From contig NZ_JAJAYI010000086.1 in assembly GCF_026786305.1 (NCBI RefSeq), positions 28,811 through 92,810 on the forward strand: a stretch of 64,000 bases of DNA, in the 5' to 3' direction. Each line of letters opens with the position of its first letter. The first letter of the stretch is position 1. Source of the DNA: Cryobacterium sp. (GTDB taxonomy: Bacteria > Actinomycetota > Actinomycetes > Actinomycetales > Microbacteriaceae). Positions 48,198-56,249 of this stretch are shown piece after piece. The notes under the pieces were generated by a model, which saw nothing but the letters and a program-made list of their open reading frames with translations, searched no databases and was not told where the DNA came from. Made by a program: the position numbers and the translations under genes.

Positions 48198-49273
48198 GCG
48201 ACACCGCCACCACCACCCGGTCCATTCGTGACTTCGCTTTGGCCGTGCGAGCAGCCCTGAACGATCTACCGATCGACGATGTCGACGACCTCACCGACGG
48301 CCTCGAGGCCGACCTGACGGAGCAGGCCGCCGATTTCTATGCTGCCGACGCCGCTGCGTCCGACTGCGAGCTGGGCGATCCTGTCGTCTACGCCGACGAG
48401 TTACGCACTGCCGCCGGGCTTCCCGTGCGGGGAGTGGCGCCCACAGTTCGGGTGTCGCGGCTGCGACGGCTGCGCACCCGGACCGGTGCGATGCGAGCCG
48501 GTGCCACCCGGCGCATCCGCTCGAGTGCGGCCGGCAGCCAACTGCTCGACTTTCTGGTCGTGTTGCGCCCGTTGTGGTGGGTCGTGCGCGGCTGGGTCGT
48601 CTATGTGGTCGCGGAGATTTTTTTGGGAGGCGCGATCAGCACAGTGCCATCCGATCCGGTGCGCTGGCTCGTGCTCGTGGCCTTCGTGATTCTGAGCGTG
48701 CAATGGGGTCGCGGCCGGTGGCTGCCCTGGCGCTGGCTTTCCGGATTTCGCACCGTGGCCAGTGTGTGCACGGTCTTCGCGCTGCCGTTGGTGCTGATTG
48801 TCACGGCGCATCAAGCCAGCGCGCAGAACAGCGCGGTCGAGGACCACAACCCGTACATCGCACCGGGACTCATGCAGAACGGCCAGGAGGTGACCAACGT
48901 ATTCGCCTATGACGCCGACGGTCAGCCGCTCACCGACGTGCAGCTGTTCGACCAGAACGGGCGTGCGCTCAACGTGGTCAACGACCCGGCCGACACGCAC
49001 TATCTGCCCCAGTTTGATGCGGCCGGCGAGCAGGACATGGTCGTGCCGAGCCAAATGGTGCCGGGCGGCAGCGGCTGGAACGTGTTCCCGCTGCGCCGGG
49101 TGTCGTCAACGGACATCGACTACACCTTCGATTCTCTTGGACAGGTCTACCAAGCGGATGCCGTACCAGCGCCGTTTCCGTTCGCCCAGGTGCAGCCGCT
49201 CGTCGAGGTGCCCGAGGCGGGGGAGCCGGCACCCGGGCCGACAGCATCCACCGCGCCGGCGGCGGGACAATGA
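48194..49273 (+). CDS. PadR-associated membrane protein (HAAS-like N-terminus)
   Basis: 359 residues. The N-terminal 60 residues (FALAVRAALNDLPIDDVDDLTDGLEADLTEQ) resemble the HAAS domain found beside PadR regulators; then come a basic linker, about three membrane helices (about 120-210), and an extracytoplasmic C-terminal domain of about 150 residues ending in a Pro/Ala-rich tail. Probably the sensor or effector controlled by PadR. Function unknown. It ends in an ATGA overlap with a tiny open frame. Confidence 0.75.
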   Translation: MSDTATTTRSIRDFALAVRAALNDLPIDDVDDLTDGLEADLTEQAADFYAADAAASDCELGDPVVYADELRTAAGLPVRGVAPTVRVSRLRRLRTRTGAMRAGATRRIRSSAAGSQLLDFLVVLRPLWWVVRGWVVYVVAEIFLGGAISTVPSDPVRWLVLVAFVILSVQWGRGRWLPWRWLSGFRTVASVCTVFALPLVLIVTAHQASAQNSAVEDHNPYIAPGLMQNGQEVTNVFAYDADGQPLTDVQLFDQNGRALNVVNDPADTHYLPQFDAAGEQDMVVPSQMVPGGSGWNVFPLRRVSSTDIDYTFDSLGQVYQADAVPAPFPFAQVQPLVEVPEAGEPAPGPTASTAPAAGQ

Positions 49274-49371
49274 TGCGCGAGTCCGCCGGTGCGCTGGTCG
49301 TCATCAGTCCGTCGGCCATTGCCCTGCCGACCCAGTCGGTCGACATCACCGACGGGATCGTGGCGGGGTGA
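49270..49371 (+). CDS. Possible 33-residue peptide or gene remnant
   Basis: ATG 49270 overlaps the stop of the membrane-protein gene (ATGA) and opens a frame of 33 residues ending in TGA at 49369-49371, one base before the convergent gabT copy 2. The sequence (GALVVISPSAIALPTQSVDI in its middle) has no family I recognise. It could be a translationally coupled small protein or the head of a gene cut off by the neighbour. Confidence 0.3.
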   Translation: MMRESAGALVVISPSAIALPTQSVDITDGIVAG

Positions 49372-50718
49372 CTACGCGGGGTAGGCGGCGACGAGGGCGG
49401 TGAGGGCCTCTTCGAGCACTGTCGCGGCGTCGTCGATGAGTTCGTCGGAGATCACGAGGGACGGCATGATGCGCAGCACGGAATCCCAGCTGCCGGCATC
49501 CAGCGCGATGACACCGTTCGTGGTCGCGTGCTTGATGACGGCGGTGAGCGCCTCCGGGTAGGGCTTCTTGGTGCCGGGGTGCACGAGTTCGACGCCGAAC
49601 ATCGCACCCTTGCCGCGCACCTCGCCGACGATGGAGAACTTCTCGGCCCAGTCGCCGATGCGTGCCCACAGTGCAGCCTCGACCCGCTGCGCTTCGCCGA
49701 GCAGGTTGTCGCGCTCGATCAGGTTGAACACCGCGAGGGCGGCTGCGGTCGAGACCGGGTTGCCACCGAAGGTGCCGCCGATGCCGCCGGGCTGCACCGA
49801 ATCCATGATATCGGCGCGGCCGGTGACGGCGGCGAGCGGAAAGCCGCCGGCAATACCCTTGGCCGTGGTGACGAGGTCGGGCACGACGTCGTGGTGCTCG
49901 ATCGAGCACCAGACACCGGTGCGGGCGATGCCGGCCTGAACCTCATCGGCAACGAAGAGGATGCCGTTCTCCGTGCAGAATTCTCGAATGCGCGTGAAGT
50001 AGCCGGGTGCGGGGATGACGATGCCGCCGTCGCCCTGAATCGGCTCGACGAAGAACGCCGCGATCTCGGTCGCCCCGATGTGGGTGTTGATGTAGTCGAT
50101 GGTCTTCTCGGCCGCTTCGAGACCGCTCAAACCATCGCGGAACGGGTAGCTCGTCGGCACGCTGTAGATTTCGCCGGGGAACGGGCCCATTCCGGCGCGT
50201 TCCGGCCAAGGCCGGTACGTCATCGTCATGGTCAGGTTGGTACGGCCGTGAAAGGCATGGTCGAGGGCCACGATTGCCCGGCGCCCGGTGAACTTGCGGG
50301 CGATTTTCACCGCGTTCTCCACCGCTTCCGCGCCGGTGTTGACGAGAACCGAGTGCTTTTCAAAGTCGCCGGGGGTGATCTCGGCCAGTTTCTCGGCAAC
50401 GGCAACGTAGTTCTCGTAGGGAGTGACGGTGAACAGGGTGTGGGTCAGCTTCGCTGCCTGAGCGGATGCTGCCGCCGCGACCTCCGGATGCGCGTGACCG
50501 ATCGTGGTCACCCCAATGCCGCAGCCGAGGTCAATGATCTGGTTGCCGTCAACGTCGACCAGGATGGCTCCCGCGCCGCGGTCCATATAGATGTTGGCGA
50601 GGGTTCCGGCGCCGCGGGCCACCGTCTTCTCCCGCCTGGCCTGCAGCTCAACCGACTTGGGGCCGGGAAGAGCCGTCACGAGCTTGCGTTGCTGGGGCAC
50701 CGAATACGTTGCAGTCAT
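49372..50718 (-). CDS. gabT: 4-aminobutyrate-2-oxoglutarate transaminase, copy 2
   Basis: 448 residues, clearly paralogous to copy 1 (for example DVDGNQIIDLGCGIGVTTIGHAH, FVADEVQAGIARTG, TTAKGIAGGFPLAAVTGRA with the PLP lysine). Same expected reaction; one copy may prefer another omega-amino acid, such as 5-aminovalerate or beta-alanine. A single-gene unit with a leaderless-type promoter: TAGGCT on the minus strand (50725-50730), 6 nt, ATG. Confidence 0.9.
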   Translation of the reverse strand: MTATYSVPQQRKLVTALPGPKSVELQARREKTVARGAGTLANIYMDRGAGAILVDVDGNQIIDLGCGIGVTTIGHAHPEVAAAASAQAAKLTHTLFTVTPYENYVAVAEKLAEITPGDFEKHSVLVNTGAEAVENAVKIARKFTGRRAIVALDHAFHGRTNLTMTMTYRPWPERAGMGPFPGEIYSVPTSYPFRDGLSGLEAAEKTIDYINTHIGATEIAAFFVEPIQGDGGIVIPAPGYFTRIREFCTENGILFVADEVQAGIARTGVWCSIEHHDVVPDLVTTAKGIAGGFPLAAVTGRADIMDSVQPGGIGGTFGGNPVSTAAALAVFNLIERDNLLGEAQRVEAALWARIGDWAEKFSIVGEVRGKGAMFGVELVHPGTKKPYPEALTAVIKHATTNGVIALDAGSWDSVLRIMPSLVISDELIDDAATVLEEALTALVAAYPA

Positions 50719-50730
50719 TGATCCAGCCTA
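50719..50730 (-). promoter_or_regulatory. Leaderless-type promoter of gabT copy 2
   Basis: Minus strand TAGGCT at 50725-50730, then 6 nt to the ATG; no SD. Confidence 0.5.
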
Positions 50731-50772
50731 TGACTGTTGGCTGGGCCCGCCGACCGTAGCAGATCCTTGTCG

Positions 50773-51627
50773 CTACAGGCGTTCGCGCGGAAAGACCCGA
50801 TGGGCGAGGCGATTAAGGGTGCCGACCGGCGGGGATTCGTTGTAGGCATGGGCTAATTCCTGGCCGGACAGGCCGTGAATGGCCGCCATGATCTCATCCG
50901 TTGCCTGGCGGCGGGCCTTGCCCGACGTTGCCTGGCCGTGGTGGCTGAGGTCGAGCGGTTCGCCGAAGCTCACGGTGACCTTGCGAATGCGGGGCACCTT
51001 GGTGCCCACCGGCTGAATTTCCTGCGTGCCGATAAGTCCGACCGGAACGACCACGGCACCCGTGGTGAGGGCGAGCCAGGCGACACCGGTTCGGCCCTTG
51101 TAGAGGCGGCCGTCCAGTGAGCGGGTACCCTCCGGGTAGATCGCGAAGGCACCCTCGGCGTCGAGCACTGCGCGGCCCTCATCGAGGGCCGCCTGCGCGG
51201 CCTGCCCGGCGCCGCGTTCCACGCCGATCGCGCCGATCGCGGTGAAGAAGGTGCGCGAGACCCAGCCGGTGAAGCCGGTCCCGGTGAAGTAGGTCGACTT
51301 GGCCAGAAACTGCACCCGCCGGGTGGCGACGAGCGGAATGACGATGCTGTCGATGAAGGAAAGGTGATTGCTCGCCAGAATCACGCGGCCGGTGGCCGGG
51401 ATATTCTCGCGGCCGAGGATGCGTGGGCGAAACACAATGCGGGCGACGGGCGCCATGATGCCGTAGCCGAGAAAGTAGACGAAACCGGGCCGCTTCACGC
51501 GCTCCCGATCGTCGGGTAGGTCTGCGGAGGAGGCGTCGGCAGCGCCGTCGGCAAAGACGGCTGCGGAATCGCTGTCTCTGGTGACGGTTGCATCATTGTC
51601 GTCGGGTTCTGCTCTGGCACCGGTCAC
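50773..51627 (-). CDS. 1-acyl-sn-glycerol-3-phosphate acyltransferase (PlsC family)
   Basis: 284 residues. The acyltransferase catalytic HX4D is NHLSFID (H88, D93) and the phosphate-binding motif is YPEGTRS; a hydrophobic segment at about 49-62 likely anchors it to the membrane. Makes phosphatidic acid from lysophosphatidic acid in membrane lipid synthesis. An acidic N-terminal extension of about 45 residues (DDNDATVTRDSD) is unusual; a later start is possible, but the -10 TAGTGT (minus strand 51634-51639) 6 nt before GTG 51627 supports this one. Divergent from dxr. Confidence 0.9.
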   Translation of the reverse strand: MTGARAEPDDNDATVTRDSDSAAVFADGAADASSADLPDDRERVKRPGFVYFLGYGIMAPVARIVFRPRILGRENIPATGRVILASNHLSFIDSIVIPLVATRRVQFLAKSTYFTGTGFTGWVSRTFFTAIGAIGVERGAGQAAQAALDEGRAVLDAEGAFAIYPEGTRSLDGRLYKGRTGVAWLALTTGAVVVPVGLIGTQEIQPVGTKVPRIRKVTVSFGEPLDLSHHGQATSGKARRQATDEIMAAIHGLSGQELAHAYNESPPVGTLNRLAHRVFPRERL

Positions 51628-51671
51628 TCGTTGACACTACGCCACTCGTGGCGTGCACGTAGCATGGAGAG
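51628..51671. promoter_or_regulatory. Compact divergent promoter between plsC-like gene and dxr
   Basis: Only 44 bp. Leftward -10 TAGTGT (minus strand 51634-51639) and rightward TAGCAT 51660-51665 each lie 6 nt from their start codons. Between them is a perfect inverted repeat CGCCAC 51640-51645 / GTGGCG 51648-51653, a possible operator. Confidence 0.55.
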
Positions 51672-52754
51672 GTGCAGAGAGTAATCATCCTCGGGTCTAC
51701 GGGCTCGATCGGAACCCAGGCCCTCGACGTCATCCGTGCAAACCCCGAACGGTTCGAGGTGGTCGGTCTGGCGGCCGGCAGCAACCGCGAACTTCTCGAT
51801 GCGCAGGCGCTTGACTTTCAGGTCGAGTACACCGCCTTGGGAGCGGATGCTGCCGAGCAGCTCGTGCGGGACGTCGACGCCGACGTCGTGCTCAACGGCA
51901 TCACCGGGTCGGTCGGCCTTGGACCGACGCTCGCTGCGCTGAAAGCCGGACGTACCCTGGCCCTGGCCAATAAGGAGTCGCTCATTGTCGGTGGCGACCT
52001 GGTCAAATCGCTCGCTGCGCCCGGGCAGATTGTGCCCGTCGACTCCGAACACTCCGCCATCGCCCAGGCCTTGCTCGCGGGAACCCAGCATGAGGTGCGT
52101 CGACTCGTGCTGACGGCATCCGGTGGGCCGTTTCGCGGTTTCACCCGGGAGCAGCTCGCCCGGGTGACCCCCGCTCAGGCCCTCGCCCACCCGACCTGGA
52201 ACATGGGACTCGTGGTGACCACCAACTCTGCCACCCTCGTGAACAAGGGCCTGGAGATCATTGAGGCACACCTGCTGTTCGACGTGGAATACGACCGTAT
52301 CGACGCCGTCGTGCACCCGCAATCCGTGGTGCACTCGATGGTTGAATTCGTCGACGGGTCGACCATCGCGCAGGCCAGCCCGCCCGACATGCGGCTGCCG
52401 ATCTCGCTCGGGTTGGACTGGCCGAATCGGGTTGCCGCGGTCGGCACCCCGATCGACTGGACCGTGCCGCACAGCTGGACCTTCGAACCGCTCGACGACG
52501 CGGCCTTTCCCGCGGTCGAACTGGCCAAGAAGGTCGGCCGCAGGGGCGGCACCTATCCGGCGGTGTTCAACGCAGCCAACGAGCAGGCCGTTGCGGCTTT
52601 CCACGCCGGGAGCATCGGCTTTCTGGACATCGTCGACACGGTGTTGCACGTGGTCGAATCCCACGAACACGACGGTGCGCTCACCCGGGAGTCGCTCGCT
52701 GAGGCCGAGCGCTGGGCTCGGGCCGCCGCCGATCGGCTCATACGCGCAGGCTGA
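51672..52754 (+). CDS. dxr: 1-deoxy-D-xylulose 5-phosphate reductoisomerase
   Basis: Second step of the MEP isoprenoid pathway, NADPH-dependent. [15 protein letters not shown] (cofactor site), [25 protein letters not shown] (metal and substrate residues), ASGGPFRG and the [19 protein letters not shown] region are all present. 360 residues, normal. Leaderless-type start. In many actinobacteria dxr, rseP and ispG are neighbours; here extra genes separate them. Confidence 0.96.
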   Translation: MQRVIILGSTGSIGTQALDVIRANPERFEVVGLAAGSNRELLDAQALDFQVEYTALGADAAEQLVRDVDADVVLNGITGSVGLGPTLAALKAGRTLALANKESLIVGGDLVKSLAAPGQIVPVDSEHSAIAQALLAGTQHEVRRLVLTASGGPFRGFTREQLARVTPAQALAHPTWNMGLVVTTNSATLVNKGLEIIEAHLLFDVEYDRIDAVVHPQSVVHSMVEFVDGSTIAQASPPDMRLPISLGLDWPNRVAAVGTPIDWTVPHSWTFEPLDDAAFPAVELAKKVGRRGGTYPAVFNAANEQAVAAFHAGSIGFLDIVDTVLHVVESHEHDGALTRESLAEAERWARAAADRLIRAG

Positions 52755-52760
52755 CGCACC

Positions 52761-53255
52761 CTAGTTGCATTCGCCGACTCTGTCCTTGTCCTTGCGGCAC
52801 TCCTCGCGGGCATCGCGCGCCTTCTGGGCGGCCTCTTCGGCCGCGTCTTTGGCATCATCGGCGCGGTCCTCGGCGTTCTGTTCCTTGGCGAGGGCCGCCG
52901 CGTCGGCGACCTCCTGAGCAGCGGCTGCGGCGGCCACCGCGGCTGCGTCGATCTCCACCGTCAGATCGGCACTGACCAGGTTGATGGCGGACTGGATCGA
53001 CGCCGACCGTTCGGCGCTCACCTGGCCAGCTGCGGCCGCGGTGCGCAGGTTGGCCTGCATGTGGGTCAGGAGCGACTGGGCGTCGCCGAAGTCGCCGGCC
53101 GCGGCCGCCTCGGTGATGTCGAGCATCGCGGCCTGCAGATTCTTGGCCGTGGAAGCGTGCAGGTCGACCGGCTCGGCAGCGCAGCCGGCCAGCGGCAGCA
53201 GCAGGAGTAGTCCGGAGACGGTCACGGTCAGGCGATTGCGCATACGTCGATTCAC
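52761..53255 (-). CDS. Putative lipoprotein, Ala-rich helical
   Basis: 164 residues. Basic N-terminus, hydrophobic LTVTVSGLLLLLPLAG and lipobox LAGC put it outside the membrane as a lipoprotein. The mature part is Ala/Glu/Asp/Arg-rich and probably a long coiled coil (about 85-155), ending with a Cys pair region ECRKDKDRVGEC. No family recognised. It starts in an ATGA overlap with the kinase gene, so the two are co-translated and it may be a partner of the kinase. Confidence 0.75.
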   Translation of the reverse strand: MNRRMRNRLTVTVSGLLLLLPLAGCAAEPVDLHASTAKNLQAAMLDITEAAAAGDFGDAQSLLTHMQANLRTAAAAGQVSAERSASIQSAINLVSADLTVEIDAAAVAAAAAAQEVADAAALAKEQNAEDRADDAKDAAEEAAQKARDAREECRKDKDRVGECN

Positions 53256-54472
53256 GGGTTCACGCTTTTCTGTAGCTGTTCGAGATGCGTTCCGAGGGTG
53301 CCGTCGACCGCCGGATAGTTCGGCGGAACCACTGCCGGCTCGTCGCCGCCGCGCAGGAGCAGCGCACCGAGAACGATCGCCGTGACAACGAGGGCGGCCG
53401 CTACGATCCAGAAGATGGCCGCGCGGTTGCGTGCTGCCGGTACGGGCTTGGTCCCGGTCTGCTTCCAGGAGATAGCCGCCGTTGCTGGCTTGGGCTGCGG
53501 TGCCGGTTCCTTCGTCAGAATTTCAGTCGGTGCGGCGTCGCTGAGGGCACTCGTCGGCAACAGCAGGGTGGGTGCGTCGGTCTCCGGGTTGCCGGTGGCC
53601 AGCGCGCGCAGCTGCAGAGCTGCCTCGGCGGCGGTCGGCCGGTCGGCGGCGTCGCGGGCGGTCATCGAGCGCAGTATCGCAGCCCAGTCCCGGTCGAGCT
53701 CGCTCGGGATCTCGGGCTGTCGCTGCAGCCGAGCCATCGCCGATTCCACGGCTGTTCCCGGGTACGCGCGCAGCCCGGTAAGGCACTCGAGCAGAACGAG
53801 GCCGAGCGAATAGACATCCGTTGGCGCACCGATGGCACCACCGAGGGCCTGTTCCGGGCTGAGATAGCTCGCCGTGCCGAGAAGAGACCCGGTCGCCGTG
53901 AGCCGGGTCTCATCGAGCAACCGGGCAATGCCGAAATCGGCGAGCTTGGCGTGCACGCTGCGGCCCGGAAAGCCGGAGGGCGCGAGCAGAACGTTGGCCG
54001 GCTTGACGTCACGGTGAATGATGCCCTGCTCGTGCACGTAGTGCAGCGCCTCGGCAAGATCGGCGCCCATCTCGGCCACATCAAGGCTTGGCAGCAGCGG
54101 GCCTTCTGCGATGCGCGTACGCAAGTCGGGGCCGTCGACGAGTTCCATCACGATGAACGTGCGCGGGGCGCCAGCATCACTGGTGGTACCGGCGTCGAAC
54201 AGGGTGACCAGCGCGAAATGGTTCAGGCTCGCGAGCAGGGCGATCTCACCGCTCTGACGTTCGGGCTCGGAGGCGCCACCGTCGGCGCGAAACAGTTTGA
54301 CGGCCACGGTGCGGCCGAGCGCGGTGTCCGTCGCGCGGTAAACGGATGCCATCCCCCCGGTGCCGATCAGGCTCTCGACCAGAAAACGGTCGGCTAACAG
54401 GCTGCCGACCGGGCCGAGTGGCTGTGGCGATAGCGCGGGCAGCTGCTGCGTGGGAACAGGTTCGTAAGTCAA
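53252..54472 (-). CDS. PknB-type Ser/Thr protein kinase, single-pass membrane protein
   Basis: About 406 residues. Hanks kinase motifs: Gly-rich IGTGGMASVYRA, VAVKLF (K59), HRDVKPANVLL (D155), DFGIARLL, GTASYLSPEQALG. After the kinase domain comes a Pro/Ala linker, one membrane helix (IFWIVAAALVVTAIVLGALLL) and a short outer tail of about 35 residues; there are no PASTA repeats, so it is not the muropeptide-sensing PknB. I chose TTG 54472 because GGAGGTG lies 3-4 nt upstream; an ATG at 54511 would add 13 residues. It overlaps the lipoprotein gene. Confidence 0.92.
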   Translation of the reverse strand: MTYEPVPTQQLPALSPQPLGPVGSLLADRFLVESLIGTGGMASVYRATDTALGRTVAVKLFRADGGASEPERQSGEIALLASLNHFALVTLFDAGTTSDAGAPRTFIVMELVDGPDLRTRIAEGPLLPSLDVAEMGADLAEALHYVHEQGIIHRDVKPANVLLAPSGFPGRSVHAKLADFGIARLLDETRLTATGSLLGTASYLSPEQALGGAIGAPTDVYSLGLVLLECLTGLRAYPGTAVESAMARLQRQPEIPSELDRDWAAILRSMTARDAADRPTAAEAALQLRALATGNPETDAPTLLLPTSALSDAAPTEILTKEPAPQPKPATAAISWKQTGTKPVPAARNRAAIFWIVAAALVVTAIVLGALLLRGGDEPAVVPPNYPAVDGTLGTHLEQLQKSVNP

Positions 54473-54570
54473 GGGCACCTCCAGGTGCGTCCGCTCTCTA
54501 GCAAACCACATGCGCTTCCTAATCGGGGGGATCGGCCCGCACGGCCAGCCGCTTTGCAGCTTGATGCGGT

Positions 54571-54582
54571 TACTCTACGACT
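54571..54582 (+). promoter_or_regulatory. Leaderless-type promoter of rseP
   Basis: TACTCT 54571-54576, then 6 nt to GTG 54583; no SD. Confidence 0.5.
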
Positions 54583-55962
54583 GTGGAAACCGTACTGCTG
54601 TTCATTCTGGGCGTCGCGATTATGGTCGTGGGGCTGGCCGTGTCGATCGGCCTGCACGAAATCGGCCACCTCGTGCCCGCAAAACTGTTCGGCGTCAAGG
54701 TAACCCAGTACATGATCGGCTTCGGGCCCACGATCTGGTCGCGCACGAAGGGCGAGACGGAGTACGGCGTCAAGGCCCTTCCTCTGGGCGGCTACATTGC
54801 CATGATCGGTATGTTTCCACCCTCCAAGAAGGGCGGAGCTCCCCGCAGCACCACCACCGGTTTCTTCGATCAGATGGTGCAGGAGGGTGCGCCGGAGAAG
54901 AAAACGAGCGCCCTGTCGACCATGGTCGACGACGCCCGCCGGGCCAGTGCGGAGACGATCGGCGAGGGCGAAGACCACCGCGCGTTCTACCAATTGCCCG
55001 TCTACAAGCGCGTGGTCATCATGCTCGGCGGGCCGACCATGAACCTGCTCATCGCGATCGTGATGTTCGCCATTTTGCTCATGGGGTTCGGCACGGCGCA
55101 GATCAGCACGACTGTCGGCAGCGTGAGCGAGTGCGTGCTGCCCGCATCGAGCGACCGACAGGCCTGCGCCGCCACCGATGAAGCCTCGCCCGGTGCTGCC
55201 GCGGGACTGCAGCCCGGCGATCGACTGGTCAGCATCGGCGGAACAGCCATCACGAGCTGGAAGCAGTCGACCGACATCATCCGAACGTCGCCCGGGCAGA
55301 CCCTCGCGGTGGTCGTGGAACGTGCCGGGGCGAACGTGAATCTCACCCTCACCCCCAAACTCACCCAACGTAACGCGTACACCGACGCCAACAAGATCAA
55401 AACGGATGCCTCCGGCGCTTTGGTCACCGAGGAGGTTGGTTTCGTCGGTATTGGAGCGGCGGGCGAACTCGTGCCGCAGCCGGCGACCGCCGTGTTGCCC
55501 CTGGTCGGCGACAACATAGTCAACGTCGTGCACATGATCCTCAACCTGCCCGACCGGCTCGTGGCCGTGGCCAATGCGGCGTTCGGGCCGGGGGAGCGCG
55601 ACCTGAACGGTCCGATCAGCGTGGTCGGTGTCGGTCGCGTCGCCGGCGAAATCGCGAGCATCGACACGATCCCGGTCGCGACCAAGGTCGCGAGCATGCT
55701 CGGCATTCTCGGCTCGCTCAATATTGCCCTGTTCGTGTTCAACCTCGTACCCCTACTGCCACTCGACGGCGGTCACGTTGCCGGGGCGCTGTGGGAAGGC
55801 ATCCGTCGATTCTTCGCGAAGCTGTTGAAACGGCCAGACCCGGGGCCGGTCGACATGGCCAAGCTCATGCCGTTGACCTTCGCGGTCGTGATTTTGCTCG
55901 GCGGTATGAGTCTGTTGCTCATCTACGCTGACATTGTCAAGCCGATCAATTTCTTCGGGTAG
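54583..55962 (+). CDS. Site-2 zinc metalloprotease, RseP/Rip1 family
   Basis: 459-residue M50 intramembrane protease. HEIGH in the first membrane helix (H25, E26, H29) with the third zinc ligand in NLVPLLPLDGGH in the last helices; a PDZ domain lies between (about 190-260, ASPGAAAGLQPGDRLVSIGG). Four membrane segments. Cleaves membrane-bound anti-sigma factors or signal peptides in envelope stress. An insert after the first helix (about 75-135, Lys/Ser/Gly-rich) is longer than in E. coli. It follows the kinase/lipoprotein pair divergently. Confidence 0.94.
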   Translation: METVLLFILGVAIMVVGLAVSIGLHEIGHLVPAKLFGVKVTQYMIGFGPTIWSRTKGETEYGVKALPLGGYIAMIGMFPPSKKGGAPRSTTTGFFDQMVQEGAPEKKTSALSTMVDDARRASAETIGEGEDHRAFYQLPVYKRVVIMLGGPTMNLLIAIVMFAILLMGFGTAQISTTVGSVSECVLPASSDRQACAATDEASPGAAAGLQPGDRLVSIGGTAITSWKQSTDIIRTSPGQTLAVVVERAGANVNLTLTPKLTQRNAYTDANKIKTDASGALVTEEVGFVGIGAAGELVPQPATAVLPLVGDNIVNVVHMILNLPDRLVAVANAAFGPGERDLNGPISVVGVGRVAGEIASIDTIPVATKVASMLGILGSLNIALFVFNLVPLLPLDGGHVAGALWEGIRRFFAKLLKRPDPGPVDMAKLMPLTFAVVILLGGMSLLLIYADIVKPINFFG

Positions 55963-56237
55963 TTCCCCGGCAAAAGCGGCCAATATGCCGGGATTCATTG
56001 TGCGGGCCCGGGCAGGGCGGCTCGCGTAACGAAATTCTATGAGTTGTGTTCATGCCGACGTCGTTGGCTCGAAGATTTTCGCTCGTGGGGGCCGCCGCGG
56101 GGCCGAGTACGCGTATTCTCCGCCGTGCGCCCTTGCCTGTCCTTGGTGCACGCCCGGCCCAACCCCACTACTCCCACCGGCGTACTCCGCCTGCCCGACC
56201 CCAGCTGGGGGCGGATGTCGGCGGTATGTTTCGCAAG
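55963..56237. other. Intergenic region after rseP with a weak hairpin
   Basis: About 275 bp without a convincing gene. CCCGGCA 55966-55972 pairs with TGCCGGG 55986-55992 around a 13-nt loop, a possible weak terminator of rseP. Several short open frames overlap each other at 56039-56240 but lack a start signal or recognisable product. Confidence 0.4.
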
Positions 56238-56249
56238 TAGCATCGAGTC
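56238..56249 (+). promoter_or_regulatory. Leaderless-type promoter of the histidine kinase gene
   Basis: TAGCAT 56238-56243, then 6 nt to ATG 56250. The same hexamer serves dxr. Confidence 0.5.

Noticed and set aside
56044-56240. Overlapping short frames between rseP and the histidine kinase
   Set aside because: No start signal, no family and Arg/Pro-rich composition typical of GC-rich noise.
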